A program made the translations under genes and the position numbers. This document shows positions 38,609 through 45,548 of a stretch of 64,000 nucleotides of DNA, one piece after another. This DNA comes from a candidate division FCPU426 bacterium. Its GTDB lineage: Bacteria; Oederibacteriota; Muellerivitia; Muellerivitales; Muellerivitaceae. The notes under the pieces were generated by a model. It ran no database searches. It saw only the letters and a list, made by a program, of their open reading frames with translations, and had not been told where the DNA came from. The DNA lies in contig DAIDGV010000003.1 in NCBI GenBank assembly GCA_027452205.1, positions 1-64,000 of the forward strand. Reading direction: 5' to 3'. Each line of letters opens with the position of its first letter. The stretch's first letter is position 1.

Positions 38609-38869
38609 TTATCGGTAGACCTCTCGGCGGTTGCCGATCTTGAAAATGACGATCTCTTTTTCATGGTTGTCGATCGTATAGATCACGCGCCAATCCCCTT
38701 GGCGAATGCGATATCTTTCGCCACCCTCCATTTTTTCGCAGCCATGGGGCCGTGGTTGCTGTTGAAGATTTTTGATCTTTTCGAGGATCTTGGTGGCGTC
38801 GTGGCGGGGGATGGCACGGATTTCTTTTTCAGCGCTTTTTTTCAGCGCGACTTTATAGGTGGCCGTCAC
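38609..38869 (-). CDS. RelE/ParE-superfamily toxin
   Basis: The 86-aa basic protein has the RelE fold pattern: YKVALKKSAEKEIRAIP at the N terminus, a helix pair with LEKIKNLQQQPRPHGCEKM, then YRIRQGDWRVIYTID and the closing IGNRREVYR. RelE-type toxins cleave mRNA in the ribosome; ParE types inhibit gyrase. The GDWRVIY and RREVY motifs favour the RelE mRNA interferase branch. It overlaps the upstream antitoxin gene by 17 bp. Confidence 0.92.
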   Translation of the reverse strand: MTATYKVALKKSAEKEIRAIPRHDATKILEKIKNLQQQPRPHGCEKMEGGERYRIRQGDWRVIYTIDNHEKEIVIFKIGNRREVYR

Positions 38870-39077
38870 GCTTTAAGTCTTTCAAGACGGATTCCAAGCT
38901 TCGAGCGGGTTCTTTCGCTCTCTTCTCGAATGCTTCATAGTCAGCGGCGTCTTCCCTAAGGGACAAACGAAGGGCTTCGTTGACCAAATAAGAAAGGCTT
39001 TTTTCGGTGTGCGCGGCTTTGATCTTGGCGGCTTTCAAGATCTTAGGATCTAAATAAAGTGTGGCTTTTGAGTTCAT
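38853..39077 (-). CDS. Ribbon-helix-helix antitoxin
   Basis: The 74-aa protein starts with a ribbon strand (KATLYLDPKILKAAKIKA) and a helix pair (SLSYLVNEALRLSL), the RHH DNA-binding fold, followed by a charged toxin-binding tail. It should neutralise the RelE-like toxin and repress the operon. Two abutting TGACGTCA palindromes lie just upstream and are the likely operator. The overlap with the toxin gene supports a genuine TA pair. Confidence 0.9.
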   Translation of the reverse strand: MNSKATLYLDPKILKAAKIKAAHTEKSLSYLVNEALRLSLREDAADYEAFEKRAKEPARSLESVLKDLKRDGHL

Positions 39078-39103
39078 GGTTTCACCTCATCGATAAATTA
39101 CCG

Positions 39104-39132
39104 TAATGACGTCATGACGTCAAGATGTCATC
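39104..39132. promoter_or_regulatory. Operator-like tandem palindromes of the TA module
   Basis: Two abutting TGACGTCA octamers (39107-39122) plus a third, imperfect half (TGTCATC) lie 27 bp before the antitoxin start. This is a typical RHH autoregulatory layout. A decayed copy is at 41400-41415. Confidence 0.7.
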
Positions 39133-39178
39133 GGTTCCGCAAAATGCGGCTTGAAAGGGGCGTTGAAAAATACTTTTT

Positions 39179-39253
39179 GAGGTTCGCAGGCCTTCGGGCG
39201 CCCACAAGGCCGTCATGCCTCACAAGGGCAATCATCCCCGCTACCCCAAATAA
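39179..39253 (+). pseudogene. Relic: duplicated 3' end of the small basic protein gene
   Basis: 75 bp match 38422-38496 at 67 positions. They encode VRRPSGAHKAVMPHKGNH, then PRYPK and a TAA. An in-frame TGA lies 13 bp upstream, so only the tail remains. Most differences are synonymous, so this is an old paralogue's end rather than a fresh copy. Confidence 0.8.
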
Positions 39254-39378
39254 AGACCGCCGTACGGGGAATGCTAAACGTTAAAGCGTTTACTCGAAAA
39301 ACACCCAATGTGACCTGGGACATGGCCGTTCGTCCCCGGCAGCGCACAATGGTCCCGATGAACAAAAGGATGAAGTGA

Positions 39379-39744
39379 ATGGAAACCCAATTGCCTTCGG
39401 TCACGATCTTTACTTCTGAAAATTGGGACGCGGAGGTTGGGCGGTGCGACCGGCCGGTGCTGGTCGATTTTCGGTCGCCTTGGTGCCGGGCCTCGGTGAT
39501 CCAGGGTTCCAACCTCAGGCGGGTCGCCAAGGACTGGGGCGAAAAGGTGAAGGTGGGGGTGTTGGACGTGTCCGAAGAGAGCGCGGTGGCCGTCACTTAC
39601 CATATCCACGATCTGCCGGCGCTGGGGCTTTTCCAACGCGGAAAACTCCTCAAGTTCTATGTGGGAAGTGAAAGGGTGGAAACGATGAAAGCCCATTGGC
39701 TGCCAACGCTCATCCGGGTGATGTCGGTGGAAGTCGCGCCATAG
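39379..39744 (+). CDS. Thioredoxin-fold protein with a CRAS active site
   Basis: The 121-aa cytoplasmic protein aligns with thioredoxin by eye: TSENWDAEV, PVLVDFRSPWCRAS, VKVGVLDVSEESAVAVTYHI, then DLPALGLFQRGKLL. The canonical WCGPC is WCRAS, which leaves only Cys36, and the cis-Pro loop reads LPAL. It therefore cannot act as a dithiol oxidoreductase. Monothiol or purely binding roles (as in some thioredoxin-like chaperones) are possible. No clear partner gene is adjacent. Confidence 0.85.
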   Translation: METQLPSVTIFTSENWDAEVGRCDRPVLVDFRSPWCRASVIQGSNLRRVAKDWGEKVKVGVLDVSEESAVAVTYHIHDLPALGLFQRGKLLKFYVGSERVETMKAHWLPTLIRVMSVEVAP

Positions 39745-39770
39745 GCAGGGATTATTGAAAAAGAGGGACT

Positions 39771-39995
39771 ATGTTCTTCATGAGCAAGCGCCAAGTAAAA
39801 GGAAAGATCCCATCCTATATGCGGGTGATCCAAGGCGGATCCCAAGCGAGGGAAGGGATCCGGGCGGATCGGCCGAACAATGCGGCATTCGTTCCCCTGG
39901 TTGTTGAAGGGAGCAGCCCCTTTTCCCTGGAGCGGCTGCTCCCTGACCTTTTCTGGAAATGGTTCAAAGGACGGTTGGATATAAAACATCGGTAA
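39771..39995 (+). CDS. Hypothetical small basic protein
   Basis: The 74-aa frame has AAAGAGGGACT before its ATG. The product is basic, without signal or known motif. A strong inverted repeat, GGGAGCAGCC/GGCTGCTCCC, lies inside the frame (about 39910-39945), which raises doubt: the region could instead be an untranslated structure or terminator after the thioredoxin-like gene. Confidence 0.4.
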   Translation: MFFMSKRQVKGKIPSYMRVIQGGSQAREGIRADRPNNAAFVPLVVEGSSPFSLERLLPDLFWKWFKGRLDIKHR

Positions 39996-40023
39996 TGAGT
40001 CCTTGGTTCGAAAAGGAGATCTT

Positions 40024-40245
40024 ATGAAACGATACAACGGATTGTTTGTCGGTCTATTTTTGATGGCGATCGGGGCTGTCCTGTTGGGTACGGGTATCGA
40101 CCCCGCTCAAACGAATACTTCGACCCCCATCTCCGGGGCATCCGCCCCGGCCAAGCTCCTGAATCCTAAAAAAGCCGTAAGGAAAGTCAAAAAGAACAAA
40201 CCGGCGGCGACAACCGTGATTCCTTCGACCCCTGCCGTCAAGTGA
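40024..40245 (+). CDS. Small exported or membrane-anchored basic protein
   Basis: ATG 40024 has AAAAGGAGATCTT upstream; 73 aa. An N-terminal hydrophobic segment (GLFVGLFLMAIGAVLLGTG) could be a signal anchor. The remainder is rich in Thr, Pro and Lys (KKAVRKVKKNKPAATT), so it should be a periplasmic, possibly peptidoglycan- or nucleic-acid-binding tail. No family is recognised. A hairpin with CCAGGG/CCCTGG arms follows at about 40270. Confidence 0.65.
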   Translation: MKRYNGLFVGLFLMAIGAVLLGTGIDPAQTNTSTPISGASAPAKLLNPKKAVRKVKKNKPAATTVIPSTPAVK

Positions 40246-40483
40246 GCGGTGGGAGGTGATAGGCGCGGGTTCCAGGGGCGCCAAGGTCCCTGGAGCTCAC
40301 GTTCTATCTTTCGTTCCGGTGTTTCTCGAAGGTCGTGGTCCGCTTTGCTTAACGCAGTCATACCTGTTTCCATGAACTCCGGTTAACCTTCCAGCAAGAC
40401 CGTTGTTCCGTCCGGCAAGACATCACACCCACCATTCGCGTCACACTTTTCAATAATGGGAAGAACCGACGGGAGGGACCGAC

Positions 40484-41008
40484 GTGATCTACCAGCTCCG
40501 ATTCCTTAAATCCGAGCCTATCGGCAATTGGCTAAGGTCGACCTCTTCCATATTGAATGTCCTCATCCCCGAGGGAGCTTGGCCGAACCCTTTGGTGAGC
40601 GCTGATGAGAGGAGAAAATTACTGCAAAAGGCCTTGATCCTTGGGCTTCTCTCGTTCGCGACCAGCCGTAGTCTCTGTGGCAGCGAGCCCCTTTGCGACA
40701 GCGGCTGCAGACCCATCGACGAGAACAAGAACCCGGACCGCTTCAATTATCTGGTTTTTAGCCGGACGACCCAGTACCAAGTGGAAAAGTCCATGACCCT
40801 CGCGGATATGTCGGACCGGCTTACCCGGGCGATCATATTGAAACTGCCTGGCGCCGCGTCTGCTTTCGACAAGATCCATTTTGTCTTGAAGGATGCCCTC
40901 TCATCCCATCTTTTCGAGAATATCAATTGTTACTTGGCCTCTTTTTGCCGCCATTCAAAGCCCCTGAATTTGAAATGGAGGCTCGATCACGACAAGGGGT
41001 TTTCTTAG
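40484..41008 (+). CDS. Hypothetical protein, unknown function
   Basis: The GTG start has GGGAGGGACC upstream; 174 aa. The product is mixed-charge with seven Cys, including a CGSEPLCDSGC cluster near residues 65-75, but no signal peptide or recognised domain. Codon use is less typical than that of its neighbours. It ends just before a repeat-filled stretch, and it could be a degraded or transferred gene. Confidence 0.5.
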   Translation: MIYQLRFLKSEPIGNWLRSTSSILNVLIPEGAWPNPLVSADERRKLLQKALILGLLSFATSRSLCGSEPLCDSGCRPIDENKNPDRFNYLVFSRTTQYQVEKSMTLADMSDRLTRAIILKLPGAASAFDKIHFVLKDALSSHLFENINCYLASFCRHSKPLNLKWRLDHDKGFS

Positions 41009-41060
41009 GTCGTTTATTTACTATTTCATTTTGAGGGAATTTAAATACTTAAGACCCTTA

Positions 41061-41335
41061 CGGCAAAGCAACCACCGATTACGGTGGACGGCTTGCCCGC
41101 ACCGATAAAGCTGAATAACTTATTCCATATCGGCGTCCATTTGCGTTCATCAGTGGCTAAAAAGATATTTTTTCAAGGCTGTTCTAAATGATCGTTAACC
41201 ACGGATGTGGGGGATACAGGGAATGAAAACAAAAGATTAAAAGCAACTGCCGATCAAGGCCAATAAAAGCTGATAAACCTGGATAAGTGATTCCATATCG
41301 GCGTTGATCTGCGTTCATCAGCGGCTAAAAGATTC
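41061..41335. repeat. Two diverged, inverted copies of the 34-kb dispersed repeat
   Basis: GGCAAAGCAACCACCGAT is the reverse complement of the end of the 34546 copy. Twice, ATATCGGCGT leads to TGCGTTCATCAG-GGCTAAAA. The 41009-41476 stretch holds these repeats and the operator relic, and no gene. Confidence 0.7.
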
Positions 41336-41389
41336 GTTTTAGACGTTGTTTGAGGGAGTTAAGTATATAAATCCCTATTTTGAAAATAA

Positions 41390-41470
41390 ATTATCGTAAT
41401 GACGTTATGACGTCAAAACTCCTTAAGGGTTCGAAATGTAGTTTCAATAGGACGCTGAATTTTTTTTAGG
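41390..41470. other. Decayed copy of the TA operator region
   Basis: AAATTATCGTAATGACGTTATGACGTCAA matches the TA operator at about 39093-39123 with few changes, and the following 45 bp are a weaker match (AGGACGCTGAA against GGGGCGTTGAA). No antitoxin remains beside it. Confidence 0.65.
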
Positions 41471-41476
41471 CACCCG

Positions 41477-43171
41477 TTAAAACCCAAATGTCTTTATGAG
41501 TCTGGCGCCTTTGGTAGCCATATCAGCCCCTAAGGTCAATAAATCACCCTGGGGCTTCGGCGTGGGCGTCTGCTGCGAGTTCACCGGACGAGCGGCGGGA
41601 TTTGACTGCGTCTGGGCCGAAACTTCAGGTTGAGGCCCATTGTTTGAGTGTGCCGATTCCAAATGAGAATCGGCGTGCAAGGGCCCATTCATATTGCCCT
41701 TGGCATTGGGTGTGGGAGCTTGCGCAACGGTCGTGGGGACGGCTGTGGGTTCTAGCGTTGGTTCCGTTTTAGTAAGAACCGCTTTCTTCACAGGTTGCGA
41801 CGCCTCTGGAGTGGGGACCGGTGTGTTCACGACCGTTGGGTTGACATCGACCACACTAACGGGCTGTTGTGGTGTCGGCTGTGGAGTAGGGATGACAGGC
41901 GTAGGCGCGGGGGTGCTTGCCGGAACGATCTTCGTATAGACCAGATGGACCAACCCGCGTGTGCCATGCTCATGTACATACGAACCGCCGATAAACAGGC
42001 CGATCAAAAGGCCAATGATCGCCACCGCCTGGGCGAACTGGTAAACGCGAAAGAACTTTAACAAGCCCATCACGAGATGCCAGACGAACTTGATGGCCTT
42101 GAAGGTCCACTTCACGGTCAGCTTGGTCAGCCGGAAGCCGTTCTTAACCAGCCAGACCAGCCCATGCCAAAGGTTGTACCCGGCCAAGAGGCATACTTCG
42201 AACAGGTTCGGTCTTTCGCCCTTTTTGATCTTGGACCTGATCTTGGCGATGACCGATACCCCCGCGACGGCTTCATAAAGAGCGGTCTCAGCAGAGCCCA
42301 TCGCCTGCTGCTCACCCACCAGGTGAGCAGCGTGACTTGGCTGTGCCGATTCCTGAGGGGCTTTAGCCCCGGCAATAGGGGAATCGGCATGGAGCGCCGG
42401 GGTGGTACCCATTTCTGGTTTGGGTGAAATGGGTACACGCAAGGCTTGCTTCTCGGCTTGTGGCCTCGAAGCAGAGGCCTTGGGTGCCGTTACATGGGTA
42501 TGGGCCGGGTTGCCAGCCTTTAACGAGGCCACCAGGGCCTGCACCTGGGGCTGGGTCAGTTTACGGTCCAAGACCGTGGGTAAGGCCTTTTCGACCTCTA
42601 GGGGGTCGCCTAGGGTCACTAAAGCCTGGATGGGATTCTGGGTTATGGCCTTCTGGGGTCCAAGTTTTACGCAACTTGCGTAAAGAAGGTCCCGGGAAGC
42701 CTGGGTTAGACCGGCAGCTACCCGGAGGGCACGGGAAACCTGGTCTTGGGATACGCCAAATTCGGCGGCAATTGCCTCTTGGGTGGGATCGTCGGCTTCT
42801 TTGGACCGGTCTTCGATCTCTAAAACCCAGTCCAACCAGTACATATCGGTCTTTTGGTTGTCGATCCGGGCCTTCCTTCTGGCCACCTGGGGGGTGACAT
42901 CCCAGATCTGGCAGTTCAGGGTAGCTAGGCCAGCCTTTTGGGCGCCCGCGAAGCGGATATGCCCGCCGATAAGCTCGTATTCCACCCCTGCGCTGGTCGC
43001 CTTCTCTTCCGGGGTCAGGGGGCGAACCTTGACCGGGTCTTCTTGTCCAATGGCGGTCAATGAAGAGGCCATCAGGTCAATGGCCTCTTGGGTAATGACC
43101 CGCCGGGGCTGGTTCGGCATAGGGCGGATCTGGGCTAGGGGAATGGCCTGCACGACGATCGGGTTCGACAT
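41477..43171 (-). CDS. ParB-like protein with a membrane anchor and Pro/Thr-rich tail
   Basis: The 564-aa protein begins with a ParB N-terminal domain: IPLAQIRPMPNQPRR (9-24), a KVRPL strand, and GGHIRFAGAQKAG (69-81) in place of the usual GERRWRA box. A KorB/ParB-type HTH follows (IAAEFGVSQDQVSRALRVA, 134-152). After a Pro/Ala-rich linker (220-300) come amphipathic stretches and a definite TM segment (about 381-398), then a 160-residue Pro/Thr-rich tail (PTPQPTPQQP) that should be extracytoplasmic. I know no standard ParB with this layout. No ParA is visible nearby. The ATG has GAGGTGAC upstream. Confidence 0.85.
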   Translation of the reverse strand: MSNPIVVQAIPLAQIRPMPNQPRRVITQEAIDLMASSLTAIGQEDPVKVRPLTPEEKATSAGVEYELIGGHIRFAGAQKAGLATLNCQIWDVTPQVARRKARIDNQKTDMYWLDWVLEIEDRSKEADDPTQEAIAAEFGVSQDQVSRALRVAAGLTQASRDLLYASCVKLGPQKAITQNPIQALVTLGDPLEVEKALPTVLDRKLTQPQVQALVASLKAGNPAHTHVTAPKASASRPQAEKQALRVPISPKPEMGTTPALHADSPIAGAKAPQESAQPSHAAHLVGEQQAMGSAETALYEAVAGVSVIAKIRSKIKKGERPNLFEVCLLAGYNLWHGLVWLVKNGFRLTKLTVKWTFKAIKFVWHLVMGLLKFFRVYQFAQAVAIIGLLIGLFIGGSYVHEHGTRGLVHLVYTKIVPASTPAPTPVIPTPQPTPQQPVSVVDVNPTVVNTPVPTPEASQPVKKAVLTKTEPTLEPTAVPTTVAQAPTPNAKGNMNGPLHADSHLESAHSNNGPQPEVSAQTQSNPAARPVNSQQTPTPKPQGDLLTLGADMATKGARLIKTFGF

Positions 43172-43320
43172 AAGTCACCTCGGTGTAAAAGTTGAAAAAT
43201 ATCCAGTGTTTTTAATGGATGAGGGCCTGTTGGGCAAATTAACGGTTTGTTAACTTAGGGAAACCGTTTGAATTAGAGGGTGAAGGTCAAAACAGGAGAG
43301 TAGAATTTCTGGAGTGAAAG

Positions 43321-43674
43321 ATGGGGGGCGTCATGAACTTTCAAAACATACTGGTCCATACGGAAGAAAAGTTCCTCCGGGCGGGGTTGGTCTTGCGGAT
43401 CGAAATATTTGCCCGAACCGAGCAAAAAGATCGAAAGCATTCCTCAAATGAATTTGGCTTTTCAGGCGGCACCAAGCACCATTATTGCCGGGTCTATGAA
43501 GGGGCCCAGGGAAGCTGGACGGAGAAGTATTTCATCCCCGAGATCAACGACAAACTTCCGCGTTTGGATATTGGCTACAAGAATGACTATGACGGCCCCG
43601 GGATGGATTTCGCTCATTTGGATGAATATGCCATCGCCAAAAAGGTTTGGGAGTATTTTGGGATCAAGGATTGA
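43321..43674 (+). CDS. Hypothetical protein, unknown function
   Basis: The 117-aa product (GGAGTGAAAG before ATG; an in-frame ATG at 43333 is an alternative) is soluble, with aromatic-rich segments (HHYCRVYEGAQGSW and EYAIAKKVWEYFGIKD). No domain is recognised. Its last ten codons recur at 44625-44657 after the next two genes, with one sense change. The gene therefore borders a possible inserted cassette. Confidence 0.65.
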   Translation: MGGVMNFQNILVHTEEKFLRAGLVLRIEIFARTEQKDRKHSSNEFGFSGGTKHHYCRVYEGAQGSWTEKYFIPEINDKLPRLDIGYKNDYDGPGMDFAHLDEYAIAKKVWEYFGIKD

Positions 43675-43735
43675 TGGCCCGTAAATAAGATCGGTGGGTT
43701 TTTCTTGGCTTTTGGCGGTAAATCGGGCAGGCTTG

Positions 43736-43761
43736 ATTGTAGCTACACATGTAGCTACAAT
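43736..43761. promoter_or_regulatory. Operator-like palindrome upstream of the TA-like pair
   Basis: ATTGTAGCTACA and TGTAGCTACAAT flank a central CA: a 26-bp inverted repeat in which each half also contains the palindrome TGTAGCTACA. It lies 37 bp before the next ATG, as in autoregulated operons with an RHH protein. Confidence 0.7.
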
Positions 43762-43797
43762 ATGAATACGGTATGACTTGAGCGGAGCGGTTCATCA

Positions 43798-44094
43798 ATG
43801 GCGAACAGACCGGAGGAAGTAAAGGCCTGGACAGTTCTCGATACCCTTGTCGCGGATAAGGTTCAGGACTTAAGGTCGGCGCCGAGAGTCGGCCATCAAC
43901 TGAAGGATATTTACGAGGGTTTGTTGGATGCCTTGAAAACCTATCCTCCCGACCAGGGAAGGTTCAAAGTCCCGGTTCAGTTGGGGGATTGCACGTGGTT
44001 GGTCGAATCCGAGGATGGAAGGGTTCGGTTGAAGGCTTGTTACGAGGTTCGGTTTGAAACTTGCTTCGTTGAAGAGCTGATGTACAAAGCCTAA
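43798..44094 (+). CDS. Hypothetical protein, candidate partner of an RHH protein
   Basis: The 98-aa product has no signal and no recognised motif. It is mostly helical at the N terminus (KAWTVLDTLVADKVQDLRSA) with strands after residue 55 (GRFKVPVQLGDCTWLVESED). It is the first gene of a two-gene unit behind a strong palindrome and 20 bp ahead of an RHH-like gene, an arrangement typical of toxin-antitoxin pairs. Toxin activity is inference. Confidence 0.7.
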   Translation: MANRPEEVKAWTVLDTLVADKVQDLRSAPRVGHQLKDIYEGLLDALKTYPPDQGRFKVPVQLGDCTWLVESEDGRVRLKACYEVRFETCFVEELMYKA

Positions 44095-44114
44095 AACGCT
44101 TCAGGGAGTATGTC

Positions 44115-44612
44115 ATGAAAACGGTCCATAAGGCCAAGGTTGTCCATCTCATTTCCGGTAACAAAGAAGAGACGGTCCGTTTCCGGATCGACCCCATCAC
44201 TAAACAGCATTGGGGTGAGAGTTTTGAGCGTTTGGGAGTGAAGGATTTTTCTTCCTATGCCCGGCGCGCGGTCGAAAGGGCGATTCAACAGGACTTTCGG
44301 GCGGCCGACCCGAAGTGGCAGGCCTTTTTAGAAGCCTCGAAGGATCTGGCCATCAAATACCTGGGTTATGCCTTAGGGGATGAAAAAAAAGATTACTCTC
44401 GGCTCAAAGAGATCGAAGACCTGAAACTGGAATTGGGATCGAAAATGGCCCGGGAAAAAGGTTTGCGGTCGGAGGATGTTTCTCCCTTGCCGGGACAGGG
44501 AACAACTTTGAGCCATGTTGTCGTTCGTGAGAAACATACGCCCCATGGCGCTTATCGTTTCAAAAGACCAAAACTTAAGGCGGCCTATCGGACAGCCCCG
44601 AAAAAGAAGTGA
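44115..44612 (+). CDS. RHH-like DNA-binding protein with basic tail
   Basis: The 165-aa protein carries a ribbon-helix-helix-like segment at residues 20-57 (TVRFRIDPITKQHWGESF, then DFSSYARRAVERAI). A helical linker and a very basic C terminus (FKRPKLKAAYRTAPKKK) follow. RHH proteins bind palindromes as dimers; the repeat at 43736 is a natural target. It follows 20 bp after the unknown 98-aa gene. It is longer than most antitoxins, so a regulator of another sort is possible. Confidence 0.75.
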   Translation: MKTVHKAKVVHLISGNKEETVRFRIDPITKQHWGESFERLGVKDFSSYARRAVERAIQQDFRAADPKWQAFLEASKDLAIKYLGYALGDEKKDYSRLKEIEDLKLELGSKMAREKGLRSEDVSPLPGQGTTLSHVVVREKHTPHGAYRFKRPKLKAAYRTAPKKK

Positions 44613-44624
44613 AAATATTGTTAT

Positions 44625-44657
44625 AAGGTTTGGCAGTATTTTGGGATCAAGGATTAG
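44625..44657 (+). pseudogene. Relic: duplicated 3' end of the 43321 gene
   Basis: 33 bp encode KVWQYFGIKD and a TAG, against KVWEYFGIKD and a TGA at 43642-43674: one mismatch in the first 31 bp. It starts 12 bp after the stop of the RHH-like gene. Confidence 0.75.
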
Positions 44658-44705
44658 TTAGTCGATCGAATACAGCGCAGTTCATATTTTAAAAAGTGAG
44701 TTTTG

Positions 44706-45533
44706 ATGAACCTTTCGTATAAAACCTTTGTCCTTTTCTGTCTGATGGCCCTGAGATCTTTTCCAGTTTGGGCACAAACCCCAACCGGCGATGGACAACA
44801 GATCGCTGGGGACTTTTTAAATACCGGCACGCCTGTGGTTATCTCGATCTCTGCACCTGTCAGTAACCAATGCGCTATTTCCATCTTGGGTCCAGCCAAT
44901 CAAGCGTTTACGCAGTTGGAGAAGCCCTCCTTTGGGGCTCCGCAGGTCGTGGGGCGCATCCGCAAAGACCTCCCGCTGGTCATTGCTTACGCCTATGACT
45001 GGGCTGCTTCGGCGGATTTTACGGCCTATAAGTTCTTCATGTGGGACGGCACCGAATTTAAACAGATATTGGATGCCTCTTCGGGCACCGAGGGTTCATC
45101 GCCTGTTTTTGAAGACTTAGACCACGACGGTACTAATGAGATGGTCTTTGAAAATGAGGATAGTAAATACTATAACTCCCCTCAAATTTATAAATGGAAT
45201 GACAAGAAACAGGTGTTCGAGGAAGCCTCAGACCAATTTCCGGGCTTTTGGGAACCGAAGATCCAAGCCGAAATGGCCAAATTAAGGGATTGGAAGTATT
45301 CATCCAATTCCCGGGGTCCGCTGGTTTATTGCACTATCATCGCCAATTACTTAAGGGCTCGAGGTGGGGACAAGGATGTGAAAGAGTTTGTGGCGTTAGC
45401 GGACAAGCAATTACAGTTCCTAATGGACGACAAGAAGAATGATTACCTTCAGGAACGCGCGGTGAGGACTAAGAAGATGGTGCATCAGTTTTTTGGCGGG
45501 GATGGGAAGTTATTTGGCTCTAGTATTCAATAA
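44706..45533 (+). CDS. Secreted FG-GAP/VCBS-like protein
   Basis: The 275-aa product has a signal peptide (residues 1-21, VWA-QT). A central segment, VFEDLDHDGTNEMVFENED, is a calcium-binding-type FG-GAP/VCBS motif, and KFFMWDGTEFKQIL and QIYKWNDKKQVFEEA look like paired beta-propeller blades. The C-terminal 80 residues are helical (LVYCTIIANYLRARGG). A propeller-like secreted protein is likely; its target is unknown. The ribosome site is weak. Confidence 0.72.
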   Translation: MNLSYKTFVLFCLMALRSFPVWAQTPTGDGQQIAGDFLNTGTPVVISISAPVSNQCAISILGPANQAFTQLEKPSFGAPQVVGRIRKDLPLVIAYAYDWAASADFTAYKFFMWDGTEFKQILDASSGTEGSSPVFEDLDHDGTNEMVFENEDSKYYNSPQIYKWNDKKQVFEEASDQFPGFWEPKIQAEMAKLRDWKYSSNSRGPLVYCTIIANYLRARGGDKDVKEFVALADKQLQFLMDDKKNDYLQERAVRTKKMVHQFFGGDGKLFGSSIQ

Positions 45534-45548
45534 AACAAGCGGGGATAC

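Noticed and set aside
41477-43171. Plasmid or prophage partition locus
   Set aside because: No ParA, replication or phage gene is nearby, and the membrane anchor and tail are unlike plasmid ParB proteins.
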